From contig BJKQ01000014.1 in assembly GCA_006538405.1 (NCBI GenBank), positions 1,116,001 to 1,180,000 of the forward strand: a stretch of 64,000 bases of DNA, in the 5' to 3' direction. This stretch comes from Hansfordia pulvinata. Lineage: Eukaryota; Ascomycota; Sordariomycetes; Xylariales. Made by a program: the position numbers and the translations under genes. Shown here piece after piece: positions 48,989-60,009 of this stretch. The notes beneath the pieces were generated by a model that saw nothing but the letters and a program-made list of their open reading frames with translations, made no database searches and was not told where the DNA came from. How positions within the stretch are numbered: position 1 is the first letter of the stretch; the number at the start of each line of letters is the position of its first letter.

Positions 48989-50526
48989 ATGCAGGAGTTT
49001 GTGAAGAACAGTGCCCACGATGGCGGCGGCGGCGGCGGCGACGCAGGCGCGATCAACAGAGGAGGGGCCAACCGCGGCAAGCAGGCCGACCTGGCTGGCA
49101 TGCGTCGCGACGGTGCCAGGTCGGCGTCGCCCGCGGTGCCCGCCTCCCGCCCGCCCCCAGCCAAGACGGACCGCGCTGCTGCCGCGAACGCCGCCCGCCT
49201 GCCCGGCAGACACGGGCGCCAGCGACATGGGCGAGAGACGTCCCAGCCTCAGGCTGTGCCTCGGGCTCAGTCGGCCGCTCCTCACCGGGCCTCGAGCCAG
49301 AGCCAGGGCCCTTTCTGGGATGGATCAACCATTGACGGATCCGACTTCAGCGAGTCTGCTCCCAGCATTGCGGACCACCACCCCGGCGTCATCGCCTACC
49401 CGCAGCAGTCGTTGCCGCCGCACAACACGGGTTACGATGCCGCCGCCGCCGCCGCTCAGCATCGGCAACCCCGCCAGAAACCGGCCAGCCGGTCCAACGG
49501 GCCGCCACCTTTTGTCATAGGAAGTGACGGCATGATTGGAAATGTCAACCCACCGCCCGCCGCCGACGCGATGGGCCGCGTTGTCTATGCTGGCGAGTCG
49601 GGCGGTCTTTCTTCAGCTCCCGGCCAACGCGGACAGCAATCCCACGGTGAGAATCTCGCCAGGGCCCCGTCGTTTGAAGAACAGGCCAATCCACCCAGGC
49701 GGCTGGTACTTAGGAGTGGCCGTGGGGGTCTGTCTCGTCGAGGCGCGCCCAGCACACGGCGCCGCGCGTGTCGTCGGCATCCCAGGGCTTCCAGCCCCCG
49801 GACATCCACGCCGATGGCTCGGCCTCCGTCGCGTCGGAAAGCCCGGACGACGAGATGCAGCAGCAGATCCAGGCCGCTTATCACTCGCACCCCGGAACGC
49901 CGGTGGCTCGGACCCGGGCAGCCGAGGAGCACCAGAGTCCCGACGACCAGCCAACGCCGCGCCCGGCCTCCAGGCCGCAGCCCCAGGTGGCCAGGCAGCT
50001 CTTCTCCAGGGACGACAATGCGATCAACAGCTGGAGAGAGACGGCCAAGATGCACCGCCCGGCCGGGGACCGCCGGGCGAACGACCGGAAGCGCGAGGTG
50101 GATCTGGACTACGACGACGGCGCGCTGGCCAACATGGACTACTCGCAGCTCAAGGCGGAGGAGTTCGACTTCAACCCGGTCCAAGCGGAAGCACGCTCGG
50201 CGGGGAGGCCGAGGGACGGCCCGCTGCCGGACAGGCTTGAGTACTTCCGCGGCCAGGACCCGGGGCACCAGTCCGAGTTCTTCACCACGATGCCTGTCCG
50301 GGACTGGGAGGAATCGGGCGACTGGTTCCTCGAGAGGTTCGGCGAGATCATGAACAAGGTCAAGGACCTCCGCCGGCAGAAGCGCAGCATGGTGGACTCG
50401 TTTGAGAAGGAGGTTGCCGACCACGAGGAGGCGGTCCGAGGCAAGAAGCAGGAGTTTGACGAGAACCTGCACACTCTGAAGCAGGAGGGCGAGGCGCTCA
50501 TGCGGCGGGGGAGCGCCCTCAACTAG
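48989..50526 (+). CDS. Ecm11-domain protein (extracellular mutant protein 11)
   Basis: The long N-terminal part is disordered and low-complexity (Ala, Gly, Pro, Gln). The C-terminal ~110 residues form the conserved Ecm11 helical domain: PVRDWEESGDWFLERFGEIM, then KVKDLRRQKRSMVDSFEKEV and LKQEGEALMRRG, a probable coiled coil. In budding yeast Ecm11 is a SUMOylated central-element protein of the synaptonemal complex; whether this fungal protein acts in meiosis is inference. The start at 48989 (MQEFVKNSAH) was chosen over the open upstream frame. The frame changes at about 49700-49755. Either a 47-bp intron, 49706-49752 (GTACTT...CAG, phase 0, no good branch site), or one missing base near GTGGGGGTC explains it. 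The protein is 496 aa with the intron, 512 with the correction. Confidence 0.82.
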
Positions 50527-50860
50527 CAGAGGTCGGCGCAGTGACTCGCCGCGCGATCAGGGGGCTATTTCCGGGCTGCGCGGAGAAGTGAAGGCCAGAA
50601 CATCATGCCCTGATATTTGTTTGGTTGCTTCTGATGATAACGACGGCGACACGGCTAGGAGTTTTGGGCGTTCAACTGCTATGCATTGCGATCTCGAGGC
50701 ACTGGCCACTATTTCCGAGGGCTTGGGAGTTGGGGATGGTTTTCTTGGGGGGTGGGGGGTTCCGCAAGCCTGCGCAATGATGCTGCCCAACAGCACACAA
50801 GCTTCGAGGAGCTAGCAACGAACCGGACTGTACGAATATCATATCTACACTGCTAACCGC
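50527..50860. other. convergent 3' intergenic region
   Basis: These 334 bp lie between the stops of the Ecm11-domain gene (plus) and the P-loop kinase (minus). I saw no distinct feature. Confidence 0.6.
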
Positions 50861-51956
50861 CTATATCACAACGCTCTGCTTGACCTTGCGATCCTTGGCG
50901 ACGACCAGCCTCAGCTGGCGGCCGGGCCTGCCGGGGCCGAAGAGGCCGGCCCTCAGGCGGTCGGAGAAGAGCTCGTATGCCGGGTAGTAGGCGTCGACGA
51001 AGGCGACGACCTGGTCGTCGGTCATGCCGGCGCCGCGCTCGGCGCGCAGGCGGGCCTCCTGCTCGAGGCGCCAGTCGTAGACCCAGGCGGTGTCCTGGGC
51101 GTCGACGTGGACGAGGGCGTCGAGCAGGTCGGTGGCCACGGCGTCGTAGGCGCGCAGCTGCTCGTTGACGAAGAGCAGGTGCTCGAGGGCGTGGCGTCGC
51201 AGCGTGGTCGTCGTCGTCGTCGTCCGGGGACCCGTCGTGCTGTCGTCGTCGTCGCCGTGGCGGCTGTCTCGCCATCGCGCCTCGACCTCCTCCGGCTCGA
51301 GGGCCCGGAAGCCGACGCACCAGCCCTCGAGGATGGCGACCTGCACGGGGGGCTGGTCCGGCCCGTTGACCTGCTCCCATTCGTCCTCGGGGCGCGGTCG
51401 CCGCGGCCCGCGTGCGCCGACTTGTCGTACCGCGGGACCCGCGCCGGGCGGCCCGCGCACAGGGCGCCGAAGAAGGCGCGCGCCAGGTCCATGTCGTGCG
51501 TTCCTTGTGCGTGCCCACGATAGCCAAGTCAGCGCTTTTGTTCCTTCTTCAAGAGAAAGAAGGGGGGGGGGGGAGGAAGGAAAAGAGGAAAGAAAGAAAG
51601 AAATGCAAGGGGAAAAAAAAAAAACACATACCGGGCTCCCCTCGAACCTGGACCAGGGCATTGTCCGGGTGAGCGGCGGCGAGGGCGACCTGGTCGGGGC
51701 GGCGCAGGTAGAAGTCGTCGAGGCTGCAGACGATGGTGTGGAGGCGCTGGTCGCGGCGCAGGGCGTCGCACAGGGCGGAGACGAGGGTCGTCTTGCCGAC
51801 GCCCTGGACGCCGTTGAGCCCGATGACGAAGGGCCGCTCGGGCGGGTGGCGGCCCTCGCTCTGCTCGCGGCGGTACGCGCGCAGCCGCTCCAGGATGAAG
51901 GGGATGCAGATCGGCGACTTGTCGTCGACGATCTCGGGCAGCGCTGTTGTCGCCAT
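50861..51956 (-). CDS. P-loop kinase of the Tda10 / D-glycerate 3-kinase family
   Basis: Exons are 51956-51632 and 51503-50861, with a 128-bp intron (GTATGT donor, AAG acceptor). The protein is 322 aa after one correction. Walker A is GVQGVGKTT (about residues 49-57), followed by SLDDFYL, where the aspartates are the likely catalytic base and Mg ligands. Other family patterns are THDMDLARAF across the intron, PRYDKSAHAGRGDR and VAILEGWCVGF. Plant glycerate kinase, the best-studied relative, makes 3-phosphoglycerate; the yeast member Tda10 is uncharacterised, so the substrate is inferred. At 51387-51396 one C is missing from a run of four: the frame up to GRGDRAP must change to continue EDEWEQVNG. 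A Thr7/Asp4 insert from triplet repeats interrupts the later part. I used the ATG at 51956; an in-frame GTG precedes it. Confidence 0.87.
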
Positions 51957-51964
51957 CACGCACC

Positions 51965-52030
51965 GTACCGTACTGTGCCGTGCCGTGCCGTGCCTTGTCG
52001 TACCTTGTCGTGCCTTGCCGTAGCTTGCCG
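51965..52030. repeat. degenerate GTGCC/TTGTCGTACC pentamer tract
   Basis: Tandem five-base units (GTGCC, GTACC, TTGCC, TTGTC variants) begin 9 bp upstream of the kinase ATG, so they lie in its leader or core promoter. Confidence 0.8.
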
Positions 52031-53370
52031 AAATATACCTTACCTACCTATGGATAAGGTAGATACTTCAGGTATGTCGGGTATGGGTGTAGGTATGATT
52101 CCACCCCGGAGAGGCTCTCGCGGCTGGGACGAAGCACAGGACGAGGCCCAGCCGAGATGATGTCGCAGGCAGTCTGCCACCAATCAAGTGCCAATAGGGT
52201 ACAGGTCGTATGTAATATTGAATAAGGCACTTTGGATGGAAGTAGGTAGCTGAAGGTATAATGATATAATAATAAGTGCCGCCTGCCTGGGGACTCCTCC
52301 TGAAATCGGCTCTGGGGCTTGGACGCATGTGCACACTATATGTAGTACTGTGCAGCAGGTGGGGGAGGGGCGCGTCTGTTCATTGAATGTAAGGTTCTAT
52401 GGCGGTAGGTATCCATTGGCGGGGTGAGAACATCGTCCACTCGGCTGAAATCGCCCCGCGTCGGCTGAAAGAACAGCCGCCCACCCGATGACCGTTACGA
52501 AGGCAGCGGACTAGGAATTGTCCATCACGCCACTACCTTATGTGTATGTATTGTCACTTTGCAAGACAACCCACCCGCCTAACCTTGTAATGGATGTTAA
52601 GGTCCAGACGGGATGGAGGTAGGCATGTAAGTACCAGTCAGTAATTGGTGCTAGATGAGGCAATTCCTATCGCCTGCGCGTTTCATCTTCTTTGCGGAGA
52701 GCAACTCCCGTGGATCAAACATGGGCCACAGTGCATCAATGATGCATGTGATTCATGAACGACAGAATGGGTTGCTTAACGGGTTTAGTTGGCTAAGGGG
52801 CATAGTTGATTGATGGGTACATTGATCAATCGAATGCATCTCCCTATTACTCGCGACGACCTCAACTCAGCTGCTACAAGTCAGAGTCATCCGCTCGAAT
52901 TTCTCATGTCAGGACCCATGCCGCGGCAGAGTGAACTGACAAGCTGAGATAACAGCAAATAAGGGACTAGCACTCAGCCATAAATGTTTTGTTCCTGATA
53001 AAAAGGCGCTCGGTTCATACATACAAAGTCATGTCTCATAACAATTGCGAGTTGAAGAAGACTCGAGGAGAGAAATCGACAAGTGAGAATGGGTAAGGTA
53101 CGTATCCAACAAGACACCCTAGACACTCTGATATATATCCAGTGATCGGCCAAATATAAGACCCAGAACAGATCGAGGCGCGTTGGCCAATGGGAGAGAA
53201 GAAAGTCCTATATCACTCGGGACGGCCAGCGCCCCCGAGACCACCTTCACCAACACCACTTCCTCCCAATATTCAACACATAACACAGAGATCCTCCTCT
53301 CCTCTCCTCTCCTCCCAACATCACCGATCCCAAGCACATCCACTCAAGGAAAGCAACAAAATAATAATAA

Positions 53371-53400
53371 GAGCAGCAACAGCCGCAGCAGCAGCAGCAG
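53371..53400. repeat. CAG-rich trinucleotide tract
   Basis: AGCAGCAACAGCC followed by five CAG units ends directly at the stop codon of the minus-strand gene that starts at 54592. It lies in that gene's 3' untranslated region. Confidence 0.85.
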
Positions 53401-54592
53401 CTACTGCCACTTGAGGTGGATCACGGGCTGCGTGTACAGGTCGTCCTGGCGGGTGAAGGACAGGTAGATGTCCTTGCCGTCGGGGCCGCCCATGCCCGGG
53501 TGGGCCTGCTGGGAGTAGCCGGCGAACTTGGTGCCGGCCTGGCCCTCGTAGATCTGGGTGGGCTTGTCCCAGGGGCCCTCGGCCTTGGGCGCCGTCGTGA
53601 CGACGAACTGCGCGTTGGGGAAGCTGGAGGGCGAGCCGATCCAGACGTACGCCTGGAAGTAGGCGCTGTAGAAGAAGGTGCCCTGCGCCGACGTGCCCGC
53701 GTTCTCGACGGCCTGGCTCATGTCGGACAGCTGCGGCCGCGTGCCGTCCCACGACTGCGTCGCCGGGTGGTAGAACTGGTACTTGGACGTGTCCTCGATG
53801 TCAGCGGCGCCCACCTTGGCCAGCGCCACGCCCTGCTGCCCGTCGGTCGAGTTGAGCAGCCCGTACAGGTACGCCGTGCCCTCGACCACGACGCCGCCGT
53901 AGTTGCCGTACGCCGGCGCGTCGCTGGGCCAGAAGGCCTCCTGGACCAGCGTCACCGGCGGCAGGTCGTCGCCGCCGCCGTCGCCCGCGTAGTCGATCCG
54001 GTACAGGCTGCACGTCGGCGGCGCCACGTTGGGACCCAGCCCGTTGCTCGTGTCCATGTGCACGTTGCGGATCCACGTGTACAGCTTCTCCGTGCCGCCC
54101 CCGTAGCCGGCGCCCGTCGACAGCGGCGGCGAGTCGGGCCAGATGGCGTACCGCGTCTTGTCGGTGCACGCCCCGGAGTTCTGGTCGCACTCGTCCGCCC
54201 CGCCCTGGAAGTAGGCGCCCGAGTTGGTCCCCTTGCACGGCAGCTGCCCGTTGGCCGCCGCCGCCGTCCCGTCCGCGTTGAAGTCGGTCCACGACGCGCT
54301 GCTGCCCCAGAAGAAGCCCTGCTGCGCGCCCGGCATGCTCTCCGAGTCGCGGCACGTCCACAGCTCCCGCTTCCCCAGCCGCACCGACGTGCACGAGTCG
54401 CGGTTGATTGTCGAGTCGTAGAGGTTGCCCACCACCTCGGGCGTCCCGTCCACCGCCGGCTTCTTGGTCCCGGTCCCGCCCCCGCCGCCGCCCCGTACTG
54501 CCGGGGTTGAACGGCCCCGCCGCCGGCGCCTCTCCCAGGGGTTTGGCCTGCGCCAGCGCAGCAGAGGTGAAGAGTAAGCGAGTGAGAAGCAT
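53401..54592 (-). CDS. secreted DUF4185-like protein (glycosidase-like beta-propeller)
   Basis: The start at 54592 opens with a signal peptide (MLLTRLLFTSAALAQA). A Gly-rich linker follows, then a ~340-residue domain. Patterns include LYDSTINRDSCTSVRLGKRE, FFWGSSASWTDFNADGT, YAIWPDSPPL, YGNYGGVVVEGTAYLYGLL, GTFFYSAYFQAYVWIG and YSQQAHPGMGG. These repeated aromatic-glycine blades resemble fungal proteins annotated as DUF4185; I am fairly, not fully, sure of the family. Six cysteines in the first half suggest disulphides. Likely extracellular, perhaps carbohydrate-active; activity unproven. The signal peptide and domain are in different frames: one extra G in the GGGG of the linker (54485-54500) must be removed to join them, giving 396 aa. 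An automated model would probably lose the signal peptide. Confidence 0.82.
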
Positions 54593-54857
54593 ATTCCAAG
54601 AAAGAAAGACAGAAAACGAAACGAAACTAAACGAAACGAGACGGGAATTTGGCGTGACTATGACCAGTAAAGACTGACACCAATAGGAAATAACAAGAGG
54701 CAAAAAAAGGGGGGGGGGAACAACCGAAACCGGAAGATTCACACACGAAAGCGCAAAGTCAAGGGTATATAATTGTCACGGCCTCGCGAGGTTGGCAGGG
54801 GGGCTTGACTAATATACCACCTACCTCATCCCACGGCCTTGACCGGCACGCCCCTCT

Positions 54858-54869
54858 ACGAGTACTCGT
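54858..54869. repeat. 12-bp perfect palindrome ACGAGTACTCGT
   Basis: This is an inverted dimer of the recurrent intergenic motif, about 270 bp upstream of the start at 54592. The identical palindrome is at 57529-57540. Confidence 0.6.
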
Positions 54870-55294
54870 CCTGCTCGCCCTGCGCCTCCCGCTCCGTGGG
54901 TTAGGTCCTGCGACCCATCCATAGCACCAGCACCAGCAGCACCAGCAGCGGATGGGATCTGCACTCAAGTTTCCACGGAGCGGGGCGGGGCCTGGAGTAC
55001 TCGTTCGCACTCGCCGATCTACTAAGCTAGGAGACGCTCCTTCGCCCTGACAAGCGGTTCCCGAGTAGCCATCGCGGCGCAGGGGGTGTTGGTCAGCGCC
55101 AGGCGGCAGCCGAAGGGATCGTAGCGTGCGGCCCAGGATTCGCCTGCACGCCCTACGAGCACTGATACACCCCATGAGCCCGTGGCGCCGGCGCGAGCGG
55201 AGTGGGAGAGCCCGGGGGCGACCAAGGTCCGTCTCGGTTAGTTTCTGTCGGTTCTGGTGGACGGACGCCACAACCTACTCGTTAGGTACGAGTG

Positions 55295-55330
55295 GCTGTT
55301 GCTGTTGCTGTTGCTGTTGCTGTCGCTGTT
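55295..55330. repeat. GCTGTT hexanucleotide repeat
   Basis: About six tandem GCTGTT units, one altered to GCTGTC, lie in noncoding DNA. Confidence 0.85.
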
Positions 55331-56825
55331 GCCTGCTCACAACCCCTGTGCCTTTGCATTGAGAGGACCCGTACGCGTAGTGGCCATATACGAGTACCTA
55401 TTCGGTGCCCCTGTAGTTGGTAGTTGGCCCGGCGTTCTGGGGCCGGGGCGAGGGGTTCGGTTCGTTTCGTGAAGCAGCATTGATTGCTACGACATGGTGC
55501 TTGATGGGTGTCAAGCCAACGAGTATCCGTACTCTCGCACGGGATAAATTATTGTGAACAAGATCCAGCATCGTCCGACCGAGCTTCCCACTCTACTACA
55601 ACTCGTAGGCACGAGAATCCAGACGCCAAGTCGGCCTTGGTCGATCCGACCAGGCACATACAGCACCTTGTTAAGAAGCAGTGGAGACCGGGCACCTCAG
55701 GAAGAAGAAGAAGTGGTGGGCTGTCGCCAATTCCTGCTGGATGGAAATAGCCCGGCGCCCAGCTATTTACTCGTACCCAGCGGGAAACCCGTTGAACCGC
55801 CCGCCACGGGGACAGTCAAGGCCCGTATGGAGTATACGAGTCCTCATTAGCCGGTCCCAGCGGCCGCCTGACAGCCTGGCACGACCCTTCCTTCTCTCCG
55901 CCCTTTTCCAGAAGATCGAGCCGCTCTCGTCTGTGGTAGCGCCGGCAGCGAGGCGCATTGTTTCACCATCGCGACGAATGACGGCAGTTGATACTCGGGA
56001 AATCCTGGCACGTGGCATAGCGCCGCGAGGGAAATTGCGGGCTCCAGATTTCGGGCTGTGCGTGCGTGCGTGCGTGCTGCTTTCTTCCCAGGTGGAATCT
56101 CGATAGACACTACTCGTGCGAGTACCGCACGAACAGCTTGTTTTATTCTCCAAAAAGCGACGGAGCCCAGGAGTCGATGGCGAAAGGGCTGAGCCATGCA
56201 GTCGACCCTCCTTCGCTGTTGCACATCCATCGGAAAACAAGTGAGGCTACGAGCAGGTACCGGGGCAGTTGGTGCTGGGTGGTTGCTCGCCGCGTCTTCT
56301 CGCAGGAATCCGAGCATCCCATGGAAGAAGGCCAACCAACTCTCAGCAGGTCCCCTCGCGATCTCCCCGGACAAGTTTGCGTGGCACATGGGACTGTCTA
56401 CTCGTATCTTGGGAGGCAGGTACAGTAGAGTATACGAGATACGGAGGAGCAGAGCACTCAAAGACATGCAGTCCTTTACCTGGGTAGTGATCATGGAGCC
56501 GTCAATCTTGCGTGGACTGAGCTATAGATAGCCAAGCGGGAGTTTACAGCGTCCGGGCTGAGTTGCGTGCAGTGCGGACCGACAAGAAAGCATGGACGTA
56601 AGGGTGTTGCTGATACAATGGTAGATCTCAGTGCCTTGCAACAAGAGAACAAAGAAGAACAGAAGAAGAAGGGAGAAAAAATGGGAAAAGAATGACAGAT
56701 TACAGAAACACAGGAATCACCAACCCGTTGCTTCACGTACACAACTCGACCAATTATTTTTAAGAACAAAAAAGTCAAGCCGTGATGGAGAGAAATGGAA
56801 AGGTTGCCAAAATTTAAAAAACAAC

Positions 56826-56924
56826 GGGCTCAACCGGGATTTGAACCCGGGACCTGTCACAATTTCCTCCGTAGGAAGGGGATGTACTCCCGAAGCGACA
56901 ATCATACGACTAGACCATTGAGCC
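56826..56924 (-). tRNA. tRNA-Pro, anticodon CGG, with a 27-nt intron
   Basis: The minus strand folds as a full cloverleaf. The acceptor stem is GGCTCAA/TTGAGCC with discriminator C. The D arm contains GGTCTAGTCGTATGAT. The anticodon stem is GTCGC/GTGAC (one G-T pair), with loop TTCGGG..T giving anticodon CGG (56890-56892). The T arm is CCGGG-TTCAAAT-CCCGG. A 27-nt intron (56862-56888) sits one base after the anticodon, the canonical position for eukaryotic tRNA introns. The mature tRNA is 72 nt without CCA. No internal damage is seen. Confidence 0.95.
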
Positions 56925-57934
56925 AGTGGATGAGAAACGGACCCCATAAGTACGTCTATATAGACTTGCCTGATCTCCGCCTTTTGCACACTTCTGCGTC
57001 GGCGGCAGCTTTGACTTCGCTTCCATCTAATATCCTTATGACTCGTACAGGGTTCTCTTTTCGAATTCATAAGGCAACAGCGTGGAGTACACCAAGCACC
57101 TACTTCTGGGCTCTCGGTGTACAATATCTATTTTTCTCTGCGTGCGCAGACGGCATCCGTGGATCGCACCGTCTGAATCTCTGATTGAACGAGAACATGA
57201 TGTAGCGCTGGAATCACAGAGTGCCATTGCCGGTGGAGGTTCTGTTCCCGGGAGTCTCGTTTGGCGGGGGTTGTCAGAGGCAGGTACCCGCCGTGCATGT
57301 ACCTACAATTAGACCTGACGGTCATCACCTGAGGCCCCTCGTCGGGGTTCATTGCTACCCGTGGACAGTTGCCTGCTCCAACTGGAGCATCCATGTATCG
57401 TAGGCGGGCTCTTGCCCGGGCGCGTTGGTGGGCAACCGGGTGCGGTCCGGAGTGGACATCCAATCCAATTACATACCTACCGCCATCCATACAATCCATG
57501 AACAACAGCGCCAGCGCTCAACTTTAGCACGAGTACTCGTAGGCTCAGCTGACCCGGCTCCGGCTCGCCCGTCCATCCACCTTTGTCCCGCCACGCCCGC
57601 CCTCCGTACTGTCGGGCCATCGCCACATGGAGACTGCCAAGTTAGCTCTCGTATCACCCATATCCATCTCACCCTGTCCCCACCCCACTCGCACTCGACC
57701 CTGTTCCGTCTTGACGTGTCTCGACCCTCTCCGCCTGCCTGGGCGCTTGCCTGCTTCTTCACCACCACGGCTCGCCGCCCGACCGTGCGATCCTCCATCT
57801 GGCGTCCGACAACTCTCCACGCAGGCCGCCCCTCCTTCCGTCCATCCGCCGCAGCCTCCCGCCGTTCGTCGCCCGTGAGCCGGCCGACCATGGTCGCGCT
57901 GCTCGCTGCCCCTTGACCCGTCTCCTGCGGCGAC
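56925..57934. other. intergenic, tRNA upstream region and RBR gene leader
   Basis: From about 57600 the plus strand is C/T-rich, as in fungal promoters and leaders, consistent with the gene starting at 57935. The perfect palindrome ACGAGTACTCGT lies at 57529-57540. Confidence 0.55.
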
Positions 57935-58029
57935 ATGTTCCTCACCAGCTTCCTCGGGTCGTCCTTGGGCCGCAAGTCCGCCAAGACGCCCGCCGTCTCT
58001 CCCACTGCCGACCCCGACACCCTCCCCGA

Positions 58030-58060
<31 letters not shown>

Positions 58061-60009
58061 CAGGCCGAGCCCTGGCGTTATATCGCCGACGAATCTCAGC
58101 TGCAGGATGCCGACCCTCTGCCCGACACGCTCCTCGACCTCAACTACAGCCTCGAGATCCTCGCCGCCGTCTTCCCCAACGTCCAGATCGAAGTCTTCCG
58201 CGAGATGCTTGCCAGCTTCTCCGAGGAGTCCCGCATCCAGATCGTTACCGACGCCTTGCTGAGGAGTCCTTCCCTGCACATCAAGGGCCGCACCCGCGCG
58301 GTTCCCGTTGCCGACGCCTCCGCGCCCAAGCCCGGCTCGCTTGCCCTCGTTCCCCGCATCGAGGCCTTCCGTACCGACGACTACAAGCGGGCCGTCAAGG
58401 CTCTCGCCATGCACGAGTTCAAGGGCTTGTCTCGGTCCTCCGTCAACGCCGTCCTCTTCGAATCCAACTTCTCCTACCTCGACGCCCGCCCCACCCTCGT
58501 CGCCTTATCAACCCGCTCCTGGAAGTTCACCATCTCTTCCATCCTCTTCCGCCGCAAGGCTGTCACCTCCGCGGAGGCCGAGACGCACCCGCTCATAATC
58601 TGGAGGCCATTCGGCGACGGCCCCGCGCGTCCGACCATCCGCGCCACAGGCAGTGCCGAGCTGGATCGAGAGCTGTTTGATGAGCTGGTGAAGCCCCTGC
58701 TCGTCCGCGAGCGGGCCTCGCGCATGGAGCAGGACCACGAGGCCGCCTTGGCCCTGCACACCGAGGAAGCCGAGGCCCACAATGCGACGTACGAATGCGA
58801 GTGCTGCTACACCGAGGCTACCTTTGAAGAGTTCACGACGTGCAACGCCGAGCAGCACATGGTGTGCTTCCGCTGCGTGCAGCATTCCATCAAGGAGGCC
58901 GTCTTTGGTCAGGGATGGCAGCGCGGTATCAACAAGGACACGGGCACCCTGCGGTGCCCTGCCATCTCGTCCGGCGAGTGCGGCGGCTGCATTCCCAGCG
59001 ACCACATGTACCGCGCCATGCTGGAGGAGAAGAAAGGCGCCGAGATCCTCCACAAATTGGACCAGCGGCTCGCCGACCACGGGCTCATCTCCAGCGGGCT
59101 CGAGCTGATCCGCTGCCCTTTCTGCAACTACGCCGAGGTTGACGAGCTCTACCTGCCGTCGCACGCCCGGTGGCCGCGCCTTCGCGCCTCCAACATCCCG
59201 AACCTGGTACTCATTGCCGGCAGTGTCCTGCTGCTGCCTCTGTGCCTCCTGGTGCCCCTCGCCATCGCCGCGGCGGTCTTGCTCTGCTTTGTGCCGTCCC
59301 TCAAGGCGTACGTGGCGGGCCAGGCGAGCGCGGCATTCGCGCGTGCGCAAAGAAGGCGGCGGGGGCTCAAGTTTACGTGTCAAGATCCGGCTGTGGGCGG
59401 ACGTCGTGCATGTCGTGTGGCAAGGCATGGGTAGACGTGCACGTGTGCCACGAGTCCTCGCTGGTGGCGCTGCGGACGCAGGTGGAGCAGGCCATGTCGA
59501 TGGCGGTCAAGCGCGTGTGCCCACGGTGTGCGACGTCGTTTGTCAAGACGGCGGGCTGCAACAAGCTGACGTGCCCGTGCGGGTACAAGATGTGCTACGT
59601 GTGCCGCGCCGACATCGGGTCCGCCAATCAGGGGTACCAGCACTTTTGCCAGCACTTCCGGCCCGAGGGCGACGGCCGGGCCTGCGAGCAGTGCCGCCGC
59701 TGCAACCTGTGGGAGGCCGAGGATACGGATGCCATTTTGCGGCAGGCCAAGGCCGAAGCCGAGCGCCGGTGGCGCGAGTCGGAGCGCCGCGAGCTCTCCG
59801 ACGCCGAGAAGGCCTACCTTGAAACGGCCGTCGGCTCCTCAGGTGCCTCGTCCCGGGCCGGTGGCGGCAGCGGCGGCATCGCCGGGGGGCTCTTCGGCCG
59901 AAGCAGGTCGTCCGGCGAAGGGGCCCTGCTCGGGGGCCTGTTCCCGGGTGGCCGGATCCCCACAGTCGAAGAGTTTTGCGACTTTGTCGTAGAGACGGTC
60001 TTTGTATAA
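57935..60009 (+). CDS. RBR E3 ubiquitin ligase, RNF216/Triad3-like, with hydrophobic insert
   Basis: One exon, 691 aa after one correction. RBR ligases pass ubiquitin through a RING2 cysteine thioester. Order: a CUE-like helical segment (about 70-110, LEILAAVFPNVQIEVFREML), RING1 from C288 (ECECCYTEATFEEFTTC), IBR beginning C394-C397, and RING2 from C529 (CPRCATSFVKTAGCNKLTC). By analogy with other RBRs, C547 in KLTC is the catalytic cysteine. HFCQHFRPEGDGRACEQCRR and CNLWEAED closely match the tail typical of RNF216. Between the two halves of the IBR lies a ~30-residue hydrophobic stretch (about 423-455; VLIAGSVLLLPLCLLVPLAI), long enough for a membrane hairpin. At 59386-59392 one base is missing (CAAGATCCGGCTG), so the written frame ends at 59434 and the rest continues one frame over, restoring GCGRTSCMSCGKAW. 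The start at 57935 follows a C/T-rich leader. Confidence 0.9.

Larger units (their letters stand above)
51957..53400. other. intergenic, kinase promoter and DUF4185-like gene 3' flank
   Basis: This is somewhat AT-richer than its surroundings from about 52200 to 53100. It holds a pentamer repeat beside the kinase start and GGTAGGTA-like runs. No coding sequence was seen. Confidence 0.55.
54593..56825. other. intergenic, no supported protein gene
   Basis: This is promoter of the secreted protein and general intergenic DNA with dense TACGAGTA-type motifs (54858, 55001, 55280, 55390, 55600, 55768, 55836, 56111, 56398). Open frames such as 55847-56494 minus show no protein-like pattern. Confidence 0.5.
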
